Source: Mycobacterium sp. E3251
Lineage (GTDB): Bacteria > Actinomycetota > Actinomycetes > Mycobacteriales > Mycobacteriaceae
DNA: 64,000 nucleotides
Assembly (NCBI RefSeq): GCF_001666835.1
Contig: NZ_LZJF01000122.1
Location: forward strand, 1 to 64,000
Direction of reading: 5' to 3'
Shown here in pieces: positions 15,669-23,968 of this stretch. The notes beneath the pieces were generated by a model. The model saw only the letters and a list, made by a program, of their open reading frames with translations. It was not told the origin of the DNA and ran no database searches. Positions within the stretch are counted from its first letter, which is position 1; each line of letters opens with the position of its first letter. Both the position numbers and the translations under genes were made by a program.

Positions 15669-16405
15669 CCGGCGCCCTTGCCGTTGTCGACGCGATAGAC
15701 GGCGCCGTGCACGGCGGCCGCGGCATCGCTGGCCAGGAAGGCGATCACGTTCGCCACATCGAGGGGCTGCATCATCCCGCGCGGGGAGGCGGTGCGCATG
15801 ATCAGTTCGTAGTTGGGATTGTCCGGCGCACTGAAATGTTCGATCTGCGGCGTGAGCATGCCGCCCGGGCAGATCGCGTTGACGCGCAAGCGATCCGCGG
15901 TGTACTCCACCGCCAGAGCGCGGGTGAGTCCGATCAGGCCATGCTTGGCGGCGCAGTAGCCGGCCGAGTACGCCTGGCCCTCAACACCGGCGATGGAGCC
16001 CACGTTGACGATGTTGCCGCCCCGCTCCAGCAGGTGCGGCAGCGCGGCCCGGCACAGGTAGAACGGCCCGTTCAGATTCACCGCGAGGTCATGCGCCCAG
16101 TCCTCATCGGTCATCGACTCCGTCCGGCGCATCTGGTGGTGGCCCGCCACGTTGACCAGGACGTCAAGCCCGCCCAACTCGCGCACGCACTGCTCGACCG
16201 CGCCGCGGCAGGCCTGCGCGGAGGAAACGTCGACCGATGCGTAAGAACCATTCTGGACATCCGCGAACACCTCGGCCAAGCGTGCGGTACCCCGGCCGAT
16301 GCCGAAAACCGTTGCGCCCTCACGGGAAAAGAGCCGGGCCGTCTCGGCGCCCAGGCCTGACGACGCTCCGGTCACCAGGGCGACCTTGCCCTCTAGCGTT
16401 GCCAT
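15665..16405 (-). CDS. Short-chain dehydrogenase/reductase (SDR)
   Basis: A 246-residue classical SDR. It has cofactor motif TGASSGLG (residues 12-19), NVAG, and catalytic Asn110, Ser137, Tyr150 and Lys154 (YCAAK). CPGGMLTP follows the usual CPG position. NAD is more likely than NADP because Gly-Arg-Gly follows beta-2 with no strongly basic pocket, though this is a weak guide. Its stop overlaps the convergent mmpL stop by four bases. It follows a small membrane-protein gene by nine bases, so the two are probably one operon. Confidence 0.88.
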   Translation of the reverse strand: MATLEGKVALVTGASSGLGAETARLFSREGATVFGIGRGTARLAEVFADVQNGSYASVDVSSAQACRGAVEQCVRELGGLDVLVNVAGHHQMRRTESMTDEDWAHDLAVNLNGPFYLCRAALPHLLERGGNIVNVGSIAGVEGQAYSAGYCAAKHGLIGLTRALAVEYTADRLRVNAICPGGMLTPQIEHFSAPDNPNYELIMRTASPRGMMQPLDVANVIAFLASDAAAAVHGAVYRVDNGKGAG

Positions 16406-16414
16406 ATCAGTCGC

Positions 16415-16657
16415 TCAATACCGCATCCGCGCAACGCCACCCCGCAGCAGCCCGAGGGGAGCACCGAATCTGGGCCCCCACAAGGTCATCGCACGGCGCG
16501 CGGTCAACAACACGACCAGACTGATCGCGAGCCGCCCCAACGCCACCCGGCTCGTTCGCCCCTTCCAGCTTCGCGGCCTCGCCCCAGCGCGCCGGCCGAG
16601 GCAGTAGCCGACACACACCGCCACCGTCAACGCGGCGACTGCCGTGAGCACCGTCAT
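16415..16657 (-). CDS. Small membrane protein, unknown function
   Basis: An 80-residue protein with an N-terminal helix (VLTAVAALTVAVCVGYCLG) followed by a basic segment and a second weakly hydrophobic stretch (LAISLVVLLTARRAMTLWG). It ends nine bases before the SDR start, so the two are likely co-transcribed. I recognise no family. Confidence 0.5.
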   Translation of the reverse strand: MTVLTAVAALTVAVCVGYCLGRRAGARPRSWKGRTSRVALGRLAISLVVLLTARRAMTLWGPRFGAPLGLLRGGVARMRY

Positions 16658-16741
16658 GATGATGAGCGTTGTGCGTCACCGTCGCGGCGCGATCACGCGC
16701 GGGATACACCTTGGCCAACATGAGGCCGAGGCCTGCCGCGG

Positions 16742-16936
16742 CTAACCGGTCTCGCTGACGACATAGACGGCGACATAGCCGATGGGGATGCCGGTCCAGG
16801 TCGCAATGCATTCGCGCGCCGCCAACTCCACCGCACCCCGGCGGCTGGTCCGCGTGATCCTGCTGATCTCGGGAATCCGGATCATCCACCCGTCAGCGTC
16901 GCGCGTGATTTCGATATCGAAGCACTGGCCGACCAT
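16742..16936 (-). CDS. HicB-like antitoxin-fold protein, no toxin partner visible
   Basis: A 64-residue protein from ATG 16936 (longer in-frame starts exist up to 17020). The text FDIEITRDADGWMIRIPEI, then a helix with ELAARECIATWTG, follows the beta-beta-beta-alpha-beta pattern of HicB-like proteins that are widespread in mycobacteria (WWM-IPE-...-A...I). No HicA-type toxin or DNA-binding tail is adjacent, so it is an orphan by location. Its role is unknown. Confidence 0.55.
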   Translation of the reverse strand: MVGQCFDIEITRDADGWMIRIPEISRITRTSRRGAVELAARECIATWTGIPIGYVAVYVVSETG

Positions 16937-17148
16937 GGGGCACTTCACGCGGGGAGCGGCCCGATGTGCACGGGCGCTGCGCAGTGATTGTCGGCGCAAC
17001 AGGGTTGGCTGAATGGGCATGGCTGCTTTCGGAGAGTCGCAATCGAACCGCGGGAAAGATTAATGCGCATCGTGGCGAAAACCTAATCGGCCAGTCAGAC
17101 TGGCACGCAACTGATGCGCACTCTCCACCAGGTCGTCGCCGGGACTTA

Positions 17149-17490
17149 ATGTTTGCGCTTATGCGACCGGTCCAGCCGCCCGGACTCGCGGCGAGCGCCG
17201 TGTCCGCGTTGATCATCGGCAGTCTTGCCGTCCCGTCGGCGCATGCGGACGGAGGCTACGGGCCCGGTTCCTACGCGGTGCCCGCCCAGCTCCCCTACGG
17301 CACCTACGTCGCCCATGCCGAACCGGGCGACTATTCGGCCGCGTGCATCTTCACAACGTGGACGGGCGACGGGAAATTGATCGCTTCCGACAGCGGGACC
17401 CAGAAAAACCCGGTGGTCGCGCGAATTCAGGCTCCCGAGGTGGCGAAGTTCATCACGCACGGCTGCACACCGTTGACGAAGGTCGGATGA
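17149..17490 (+). CDS. Small secreted protein
   Basis: A 113-residue protein with a signal peptide ending near PSAHA/DG (about residue 31). The mature domain is PGSYAVPAQLPYGTYVAHAEPG with a Cys pair (SAACIFTTW ... THGCTPLTK) and resembles small mycobacterial exported proteins of unknown function. Start ATG 17149 is preferred; ATG 17161 is an alternative. It converges with marR, with only two bases between the stops. Confidence 0.65.
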   Translation: MFALMRPVQPPGLAASAVSALIIGSLAVPSAHADGGYGPGSYAVPAQLPYGTYVAHAEPGDYSAACIFTTWTGDGKLIASDSGTQKNPVVARIQAPEVAKFITHGCTPLTKVG

Positions 17491-17492
17491 GA

Positions 17493-17978
17493 TCAGCGCC
17501 GGCGTTTGCGCGAGGCGGCCGAACGCCCTGGTCGAGCACGCATGTGATCGCGGGCGCGACCCATGATGTCGGCCAGCGCGCGCACGTCCTCGCCCGAAAG
17601 GGCATCGAACAGCAAGTCGCGGACCACGCCGATGTGGCCGGGCAGGACTTTGGCGAGGCGCGCGTGGCCGGCCCGCGTGATGCGGACGACCGTGGCGCGC
17701 TGGTCAGCGTCGCTGGTTTCGCGGGCGATGAGGCCCGCCTGCTCCAACAGGCCCGCCTGATGGGTCAGACCGCTGCGGCTGTAGACCACACCGTCGGCCA
17801 GCTCGGTCATGGTGAGGTGACGCTGGGCGTCGGCAAGCTTCGCCAGGATCTCGAACTGCACATAGCTGAGATCGCCCTCGGCCCGTAACTGTCGTTGCAC
17901 GGCGTACTGGAGCAGGCTTACTCCCTCCATCAGGGCGAAGTACGCGCGCATCTGCGGGGGCTTTAGCGACTCCGTCAT
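17493..17978 (-). CDS. MarR-family transcriptional regulator
   Basis: A 161-residue winged-helix regulator from ATG 17978. Core: LSYVQFEILAKLADAQRHLTMTELADGVVYSRSGLTHQAGLLEQAGLI for helix-turn-helix, then the wing DADQRATVVRITRAGH. The C-terminus is strongly basic. It is divergent from a quinone oxidoreductase gene and the 135 bases between them hold three copies of a GCTTCGA dyad, so it very probably represses both itself and that gene. Confidence 0.9.
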   Translation of the reverse strand: MTESLKPPQMRAYFALMEGVSLLQYAVQRQLRAEGDLSYVQFEILAKLADAQRHLTMTELADGVVYSRSGLTHQAGLLEQAGLIARETSDADQRATVVRITRAGHARLAKVLPGHIGVVRDLLFDALSGEDVRALADIMGRARDHMRARPGRSAASRKRRR

Positions 17979-17992
17979 GACGCGATCATAAT

Positions 17993-18008
17993 GCTTCGAC
18001 ATTGAAGC
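17993..18008. promoter_or_regulatory. MarR operator repeat 1
   Basis: GCTTCGACATTGAAGC is an imperfect copy of the repeated dyad, 15 bases upstream of the marR start. It is probably the autoregulatory site. Confidence 0.65.
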
Positions 18009-18041
18009 AATGTGGTGGTCATCACGCCGCCCTCCGGGATC

Positions 18042-18057
18042 GCTTCGACTTCGAAGC
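18042..18057. promoter_or_regulatory. MarR operator repeat 2
   Basis: GCTTCGA-CT-TCGAAGC is a perfect dyad with 7-base arms. Its centre is 49 bases from repeat 1. Confidence 0.7.
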
Positions 18058-18077
18058 AAGTTGTACGGACTGCAACC

Positions 18078-18093
18078 GCTTCGATCTCGAAGC
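18078..18093. promoter_or_regulatory. MarR operator repeat 3
   Basis: GCTTCGA-TC-TCGAAGC is a perfect dyad with 7-base arms, ending 20 bases before the oxidoreductase start. Its centre is 36 bases from repeat 2. Confidence 0.7.
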
Positions 18094-18113
18094 ACCTACG
18101 AACGGAGAAGATC

Positions 18114-19058
18114 ATGAAGGCTGTGCAGTATCACCGTTACGGCGGCAGCGACGTGCTGCGGTATGAGGAGGTTCGGCGGCCGGCGCCCGGCCCGGGCCAG
18201 GTCCTGGTGAAGGTGGCGGCCACCTCCTTCAACCCGGTCGATGCCGGCATCCGCGGCGGCTACCTGTCCGAGGTGTACGCCATCTCCTTCCCCCACACCC
18301 CGGGCGTCGACGTGGCGGGAATCGTCGCCGGTCTCGGCGAGGGGGTGACCGGCTGGAAAGTTGGCGACGCCGTCGTCGGGATGCTTCCGCTGGACGCCCC
18401 GGGCGCTGCCGCCGAGTACGCGCTCGCACCGGCCGGGGTGCTGACCGCCGCGCCGAAGTCGGTGCCGCTGGCCGATGCCGCCGCACTGCCGACCGTCGGT
18501 TTGACGGCTTTGCAGGCGCTGTTCGAGGTCGCCGAGTTGAGGGCCGGTCAGTCCGTTCTGATCAACGGAGCGGGTGGAGCGGTCGGCGGCTACGCGGTTC
18601 AACTGGCCCAGCAGGCCGGAGGCGTTGTCACCGCGACCGCCTCGGCCCGCAGCGAGAACCGCCTGCGGCGCTACGGGGCCGACCGGATCATCGACTACAT
18701 CGACTACACGTCCACGCCGCTCGCCGTCGCCGGGCAGCCGTTCGACGTGGTGCTGAATCTGGTCAGTACCTCACCGGAGCAGACCGCGGCCCTCGTCGGT
18801 CTGGTCGCCGACGGTGGGTTCTATATCGGCACCATGACATCGGGAGCCGAGGACCCGGCACGGGGGGTGCGGGCGCAGCGCGTCTTCGTCCGCAGCGACG
18901 CCGCGCAGCTGGGCGAACTCGTCAACCGGGTCGATGCCGGGCAACTGGCGATCGACGTCGCCGGCCGCCGCCCGCTGACCGACGTCGCCGCCGTGCACGA
19001 TGACTCCGACGCCAATCGCCTGCCGGGAAAGACCATTCTCGTTCCTGCGAGTGAGTGA
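18114..19058 (+). CDS. NADP-dependent quinone oxidoreductase-like MDR protein
   Basis: A 314-residue zinc-free medium-chain dehydrogenase. N-terminal GroES-like domain: MKAVQYHRYGGSDVLRYEEV, FNPVDAGIRGGY, FPHTPGVDVAGIV. Rossmann domain: LINGAGGAVGGYAVQLA and GADRIIDY. No catalytic or structural zinc cysteines are present, which fits quinone or enone reduction. It is divergent from marR and preceded by three operator dyads, suggesting induction by an electrophile or phenolic ligand of the regulator. Confidence 0.88.
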   Translation: MKAVQYHRYGGSDVLRYEEVRRPAPGPGQVLVKVAATSFNPVDAGIRGGYLSEVYAISFPHTPGVDVAGIVAGLGEGVTGWKVGDAVVGMLPLDAPGAAAEYALAPAGVLTAAPKSVPLADAAALPTVGLTALQALFEVAELRAGQSVLINGAGGAVGGYAVQLAQQAGGVVTATASARSENRLRRYGADRIIDYIDYTSTPLAVAGQPFDVVLNLVSTSPEQTAALVGLVADGGFYIGTMTSGAEDPARGVRAQRVFVRSDAAQLGELVNRVDAGQLAIDVAGRRPLTDVAAVHDDSDANRLPGKTILVPASE

Positions 19059-19102
19059 CGTTCGGCCAGAACCGGATACGCAGTAGCGGATGCCCGCATT
19101 CG

Positions 19103-20311
19103 CTAATCCGGTCGGCTCGGCGGAAATTCGGCTCGCTTCTCGATGGCTTCGCGATAGGCATATACCCGGCCCGGGATAGTCCCGAGCACAGCGATGGTGC
19201 GACCGCCCCGCCCGTACGCGGCGACGAACTCCCAGGTGCCCGGATCGCCTTCGACGACCTCGACCGCATCGTAATCGGTTGGCACGCCGAGCATTTGCAG
19301 CTTGACGTCGTACTGATCGGACCAGAAGTACGGCACCTCGTCATAGGACTCCGCGCCGTCCGGCCCCGCCAGCAGGGTCCTGGCCGCAGCCGCGCCTTGA
19401 CGGCCCGCGTCGTCCCAGTGCTCGGTGCGCAGATGCCGTTCGTACAGCGGGTGCCACCACCGCGCGACATCGCCGGCGGCAACAACGGCGTCCCCGCCCT
19501 CGGCCGCGCCCGTCGCGTCGCAAATCACGCCGTCGTCGACACGCAATCCGGAGCCGTCCAGCCAGTCGGTGGCCGGGATGACCCCGAGCCCAACGATGAC
19601 GAGGTCGGCCGGAACCCGTGAGCCGTCGGTGAGCCGGACGCCCTCCACCCGGCCGTTACCCTCGAATCCCTCGACGCCCACGCCCACTCGCAGCTCCACG
19701 CCATGTTGACGATGGAGGTCGGCCCAGCGCGACCCCAGTTCCTCACCCAGCGCGGAAAGCAATAAGCTGCCGGCCTTCTCGACCAGCACCACGTCCAAAC
19801 CCATCGCCCGGCAACTCGCGGCGACCTCGGCGCCGATGAACCCGCCGCCGACGACCACCACCCGCGGTCGCGAACTTAGTCGGTCCCGGATGGTCAGGCA
19901 GTCCTCGACCGTGCGCAGCATCAGCACCCCGTCCGCGACCGGGCCACCGGGCCATTCGCGTGGGACCGCGCCGCTGGCGATCACCAGCCCGTCGAACGGC
20001 AAGGCGAATTCCTGGCCGTCGTCGCGCATATGAACGGTGCGTGAGGACAGGTCCAACCTGAGGGCCGATGCGCCGCGCACGACGCGCGCTTCCATGTCGA
20101 ATTGCGGCGCCAGGTCGACGCCGGCCCGGTGCACCTTGCCGGTGAGGAACTTCTTCGACAGCGGCGGGCGATGGTAAGGGGCGTGCCGCTCGGCGCCGAC
20201 GATGGTCAGGGCGCCGTCATAGCCCTCCTGCCGCAGCGTTTCCGCCGCGCGCGTGCCCGCCACGCCGGCACCGACGACGACGATCTCTTTCAGGTCTCTT
20301 CCCCTCGGCAT
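19103..20311 (-). CDS. FAD-dependent ferredoxin reductase
   Basis: A 402-residue two-dinucleotide-fold flavoprotein: FAD site VVVGAGVAGTRAAETLR near residue 11, YHRPPLSK, NAD(P)H site VVVVGGGFIGAEVA near residue 150, and FAD-contacting VVAAGDVARWW. This is the rubredoxin/ferredoxin reductase family that reduces the small ferredoxins serving cytochromes P450 and non-haem oxygenases. It starts three bases after the ferredoxin stop, so it is the last gene of a three-gene electron-transfer operon. Confidence 0.88.
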   Translation of the reverse strand: MPRGRDLKEIVVVGAGVAGTRAAETLRQEGYDGALTIVGAERHAPYHRPPLSKKFLTGKVHRAGVDLAPQFDMEARVVRGASALRLDLSSRTVHMRDDGQEFALPFDGLVIASGAVPREWPGGPVADGVLMLRTVEDCLTIRDRLSSRPRVVVVGGGFIGAEVAASCRAMGLDVVLVEKAGSLLLSALGEELGSRWADLHRQHGVELRVGVGVEGFEGNGRVEGVRLTDGSRVPADLVIVGLGVIPATDWLDGSGLRVDDGVICDATGAAEGGDAVVAAGDVARWWHPLYERHLRTEHWDDAGRQGAAAARTLLAGPDGAESYDEVPYFWSDQYDVKLQMLGVPTDYDAVEVVEGDPGTWEFVAAYGRGGRTIAVLGTIPGRVYAYREAIEKRAEFPPSRPD

Positions 20312-20314
20312 CGC

Positions 20315-20503
20315 TCAATCCTTCACCGTGATCGCCTGCGTGGGACACGACACTTGGGCGCCGATCAACTGCTGGCGCAGCTCGTCGGGTGCATCCTCCT
20401 GCAGTACGTGGAGACCGTCCTCGCGCACGTCGAACACCTCGTGGCAGATGCTCATGCACACGCCGTTGCCATCGCAGGTGTCAAGATCTACCGAAACCTT
20501 CAT
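20315..20503 (-). CDS. Small ferredoxin (P450-type, 3Fe-4S or 4Fe-4S)
   Basis: A 62-residue ferredoxin from ATG 20503, which overlaps the stop of the upstream gene (ATGA). Cysteines are Cys10, Cys16, Cys20 and Cys53-Pro. Usual 3Fe-4S ferredoxins of this class have three cysteines and a non-Cys residue at the position of Cys20, so a fourth ligand is available here. It presumably carries electrons from the downstream FAD reductase to the upstream PF10118 protein. Confidence 0.88.
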   Translation of the reverse strand: MKVSVDLDTCDGNGVCMSICHEVFDVREDGLHVLQEDAPDELRQQLIGAQVSCPTQAITVKD

Positions 20504-21465
20504 CGCGCCTTCGCCTTTCGTGCTCCGTTGCCGGAAGTCTCGATCCCTTGGGTTTGATCCGGTGACTTCCCCTGGGCTCGCGCCCGCTCCCGGGCGGCCT
20601 TCGCCACCGGCGAATAGTCCAGGTAGTCGATCGCCATCTGCGTGTCCGCCTCGTCGTTGGGATGATGGCTGGGCCGCATGTACCTGACGGGCGTCGTCAC
20701 CATGAGCTTCCACGGGCCCGGCAACCGGTACTCGCGGGCGGCCCATAACCAGTCCCGCCAGCGCCACTTGTCATCGATGGTCGGGTCTTGGGCCATCAGG
20801 TAACGAGCCCCCGCGACCCACCAACCGATGAACAGCGGCGAGACGAACAGCATCGAGAACGCCCTGATCAGGTAGCTCCCAGAGACGTGCTGGTAGACGT
20901 CGTACACCAGCGAACGGTGCTCGACCTCCTCCGCGCCGTGCCAACGCAGCAGGTCAAGCATCATGGGGTCGGCCTTCGCGTAGTCCAGACCCCGGTTCGT
21001 CAGCACCCACTGGCCCAACATCGCGGTGTAATGTTCCAGCGCGGCCACATCGGCCAGCCGCCGGTACAGCCACCACCGCTTCATGGCAGGCGGAAACCAC
21101 TTGGGCGCGTCGCCCAGCGTCATCGACAACAGCCTGCCGAGCCGATCGGTATACGGCTTGGTCTCGATGCCCTGCTCGGCCAGGTGGTCCAGCACCACCT
21201 GATGCGCCCACGCATGCCAGGACTCCTGCTGGATGAACGGCTTGATGGCCGCCTCCAACTCCGGGTCCTCGACCAGCGACGACGCTTCGAGCACGGCCTT
21301 GATGAAGTGCCGCTCGCCCTCCGGCAGCAACAGATGCAGGACGTTGATCATGTGCGTCGAGAACGGGTCGTCGGGCACCCAGTGCACCGGCGTCTCCGAC
21401 CAATCGAACCGGACCATCCTGCGATATGTGGGGTGTCCATCGTGATGAAGTTCGACCTCGGGCAT
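20500..21465 (-). CDS. PF10118-type metal-dependent hydrolase / ferritin-like di-iron protein
   Basis: A 321-residue protein from ATG 21465 with GGGAGG upstream. It is mostly helical and carries two ExxH pairs (Glu81-His84 in ESWHAWAH and Glu180-His183 in AEEVEHR), with Glu51, Glu144 and His145 as further candidate ligands, as in ferritin-like di-iron enzymes. The family is named predicted metal-dependent hydrolase (PF10118), but the reaction is not established. Here it overlaps a ferredoxin gene and is followed by a ferredoxin reductase, which suggests redox chemistry such as hydroxylation or desaturation. Confidence 0.8.
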   Translation of the reverse strand: MPEVELHHDGHPTYRRMVRFDWSETPVHWVPDDPFSTHMINVLHLLLPEGERHFIKAVLEASSLVEDPELEAAIKPFIQQESWHAWAHQVVLDHLAEQGIETKPYTDRLGRLLSMTLGDAPKWFPPAMKRWWLYRRLADVAALEHYTAMLGQWVLTNRGLDYAKADPMMLDLLRWHGAEEVEHRSLVYDVYQHVSGSYLIRAFSMLFVSPLFIGWWVAGARYLMAQDPTIDDKWRWRDWLWAAREYRLPGPWKLMVTTPVRYMRPSHHPNDEADTQMAIDYLDYSPVAKAARERARAQGKSPDQTQGIETSGNGARKAKAR

Positions 21466-21717
21466 CAGAAGCTCCCTCCCGCCGACAGGCTGTGCGGGCA
21501 TAGATTCTCGCGAACAAGCGTTCACTCGGCCGCGTACCCACACGAGTGGCGGGTTATGCGTACCAGGGGTACCGGGATGCTGAGAGTTCCCTGCCGACGG
21601 AATCGTCGCTGACGCTTCCAGCCATTGACTCAGGTCGGTGAACGACACGGGATCGATTTGATATCGACTACAGCACGACACTTCTGTTAACAAAAATCAC
21701 AAACTTAACATCACGCG

Positions 21718-22545
21718 ATGCAGGACTTGTCGGTGACCGTGCGCTTGCCCCGGTCGCGCCCTCTCCCCCGACGCGACGTATTGCGCTACGCCATCGCTAT
21801 ATCTGCACTGCCGGCGTTGTATGCGGCATCAGCCAGTGTCGCCATCCCTACGGCGGATGCCGTTCCTACGACGGCTGCCACCACTCCCAAACTGATCGAC
21901 TTCGCCATGCGCCAAATTCCAGCGGAGCAGATTCGAGCTGCCGGCTACGCCGGGGTCATCAACTACGTGTCGCTATCGCGTCCCGGCTCGTCCATGGGCG
22001 CCAAGCCGATCACCCGGCCTTACGCCGAGCAGCTGACCGCTGCCGGGCTGATGATCGTCAGCAATTACCAATACGGTAAGCCGGGCGGGACGGCACCATC
22101 GGACTTCAGGCGCGGGTTCGAGGGCGGTGTTGCCGATGCGCGCACCGCCTGGGGCCTGCACACCGCGGCGGGTGGCGGTCAGAGCGCCCCGATCTTCTTC
22201 AGCGTCGACGAGGACATAGACCACGACACTTGGAACAACTTGGCGGTCAAGTGGTTTCGCGGAATCAATTCGGTGCTGGGAGTGCAGCGCACCGGTGTCT
22301 ACGGCGGTCTCGATGTGTGCCGATGGGCCGCCGCCGACGGCGTTATCGGCAATTCGCGCACCCCCGGCCACCGGTGGGCCTGGCAGACCAAGGCCTGGTC
22401 CCACGGCCAGGTCGACCCTGCCGCGGTTCTCTACCAACGCGTGGTGAGTACGGCAGCGAATCCCGGCCCAAGAGTCGGAGGGCTCGAAGTCGACGTCAAC
22501 GACGTCCTCGCCGGCGATTGCGGCCAGTGGAACCTACATCCTTAA
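21718..22545 (+). CDS. Tat-exported DUF1906 (glycoside-hydrolase-like, Rv2525c-type) protein
   Basis: A 275-residue protein with a twin-arginine signal (LPRRDVLRYA, Arg18-Arg19, followed by a hydrophobic stretch). The mature domain is DUF1906: IDFAMRQIPAEQIRAAGYAGVINYVS, IVSNYQYGK, FFSVDEDIDHD, and VDPAAVLYQRV. The fold is a TIM barrel related to lysozyme-like glycosidases. The M. tuberculosis relative Rv2525c is a Tat substrate linked to cell-wall homeostasis. The upstream 60 bases are AT-rich and no good ribosome site precedes the ATG. Confidence 0.88.
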   Translation: MQDLSVTVRLPRSRPLPRRDVLRYAIAISALPALYAASASVAIPTADAVPTTAATTPKLIDFAMRQIPAEQIRAAGYAGVINYVSLSRPGSSMGAKPITRPYAEQLTAAGLMIVSNYQYGKPGGTAPSDFRRGFEGGVADARTAWGLHTAAGGGQSAPIFFSVDEDIDHDTWNNLAVKWFRGINSVLGVQRTGVYGGLDVCRWAAADGVIGNSRTPGHRWAWQTKAWSHGQVDPAAVLYQRVVSTAANPGPRVGGLEVDVNDVLAGDCGQWNLHP

Positions 22546-22576
22546 GCCCACGTTTCGTCGCACTGCCGAATTTCGG

Positions 22577-22649
22577 TGGAGCTAAGGGGACTCGAACCCC
22601 TGACCCCCACACTGCCAGTGTGGTGCGCTACCAGCTGCGCCATAGCCCC
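22577..22649 (-). tRNA. tRNA-Ala, anticodon GGC
   Basis: On the minus strand the acceptor GGGGCTA pairs with TAGCTCC, with a D-arm GCGC...GCGC, an anticodon stem CCACA/TGTGG around loop CTGGCAG (anticodon GGC), and a T-arm with GTTCGAGTC. The CCA end is not encoded (CCG follows). Length is 73 bases. Confidence 0.95.
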
Positions 22650-22702
22650 AAGTCGTGCCAATCGAAGCTACACCAAGCGCCACCCTGGTTCAAAGTTGCT
22701 GT

Positions 22703-23968
22703 TCAGGCCGCCTCGCCGTCCTCCTGGGGCTCCGCCAAGCCGTGCTCGGGATGGATCAGCGTCCGCGTCTCCGGCGCCAGCACCCAGCCAAAGGCGGCGA
22801 TCACCAGGACAATCCCGCTGATGCCGAAGCCCCAACCGAAGCTCAATTCCTCGGCGGCCCAACCGACCGTCACGGAGCCGACGATGGCACCTAGATCGGA
22901 CAGCATCTGCACCGCCGCCACCGGCATTCCAGCGCGCGCCTCGCTGCCGAGAATGTCCGCCACCGCGGCCTGCATCGGCGACATGAAAATGCCTGTGGTC
23001 GCACCGGATACCGCCGCAGCGATCATGAACGCCGGCAACGACGACACGACTCCCAGCGCGGCGGTCGCCACACCGGACGCCGCCAGGCCGATGATCAACA
23101 ACGTGCGCCGTCCCATCCGGTCGGACAGGTACCCGCTGGGAACGACGGCCACAGCGTTGCCGGCCGCAAAGGCCGCCAGCGCCACCCCGATCATTCCGAC
23201 GCTTTCGCCCATGACGTCGGAGAGAAACAGCGGCACCAGCGCGACGCGCAGCCCAAACGCCGCCCAGCCGGTCGCGAAATTGGCCAACAGCGCTGCCCAA
23301 TAGGCGCGGAATCGCAGCGCCTGGCGCATCGTCACCGTGGACCGTGTCGGCGGACGGGGCGCGGCGAGCTCCGAATGCCGCAGGCCATAAAACAACACAG
23401 TCGCAACCCCCAGCATCGCGACGCCGTACACGATGAATGGCGCGGTCAACCCCCACCCCGCGGTCAGGCCGCCGACGGCCGGGCCGCCGACCGCGCCAAC
23501 CATGAACGACGTGGTGAACAACCCGGCGATCCGTCCGCGCGCATCGGGCGGGCTGATGTGGATCATCAGCCCCAACGCCGAGACGTAAAACATCGTCGAG
23601 CCGATGCCGCTGATGGCCCGGAAAGCCAGTAGTTGCCAATAGGCCTGCGAATACGCGCACGCGATGGTGGACAACGCCACGATCAGCAAACCACCGATGT
23701 AAATCCGGCGCTCGCCCAACCGCTGCACCAGCACCCCGCTCACCGGGGCAAAACACAACCGGCTCAAGGAAAAGACGGTGACCAAGAAAGTCACCGCCTT
23801 GATGCTGACGCCAAAGGTATGGGCGAAAGCGGGCATCGCCGGCGAGATGACGCCATAGCCCAGCGCGACCATGACATTCGCCCAGCTCAGAATCCAGACT
23901 TCGCGCGGCAGCCGCGGGGGACGGGAACCACGTTCTCCCGAACGGGTAAGCCTGAGCGAAATCGTCAC
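22703..23968 (-). CDS. MFS transporter
   Basis: A 421-residue protein with about twelve helices. The MFS motif A-like loops are [10 protein letters not shown] and [14 protein letters not shown], and motif C-like [16 protein letters not shown] lies in TM5, which favours the drug/H+ antiporter type. Start is GTG 23968, overlapping the phosphoglucomutase stop (GTGA), so it is translationally coupled to pgm. The substrate is unknown. Confidence 0.87.
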   Translation of the reverse strand: MTISLRLTRSGERGSRPPRLPREVWILSWANVMVALGYGVISPAMPAFAHTFGVSIKAVTFLVTVFSLSRLCFAPVSGVLVQRLGERRIYIGGLLIVALSTIACAYSQAYWQLLAFRAISGIGSTMFYVSALGLMIHISPPDARGRIAGLFTTSFMVGAVGGPAVGGLTAGWGLTAPFIVYGVAMLGVATVLFYGLRHSELAAPRPPTRSTVTMRQALRFRAYWAALLANFATGWAAFGLRVALVPLFLSDVMGESVGMIGVALAAFAAGNAVAVVPSGYLSDRMGRRTLLIIGLAASGVATAALGVVSSLPAFMIAAAVSGATTGIFMSPMQAAVADILGSEARAGMPVAAVQMLSDLGAIVGSVTVGWAAEELSFGWGFGISGIVLVIAAFGWVLAPETRTLIHPEHGLAEPQEDGEAA

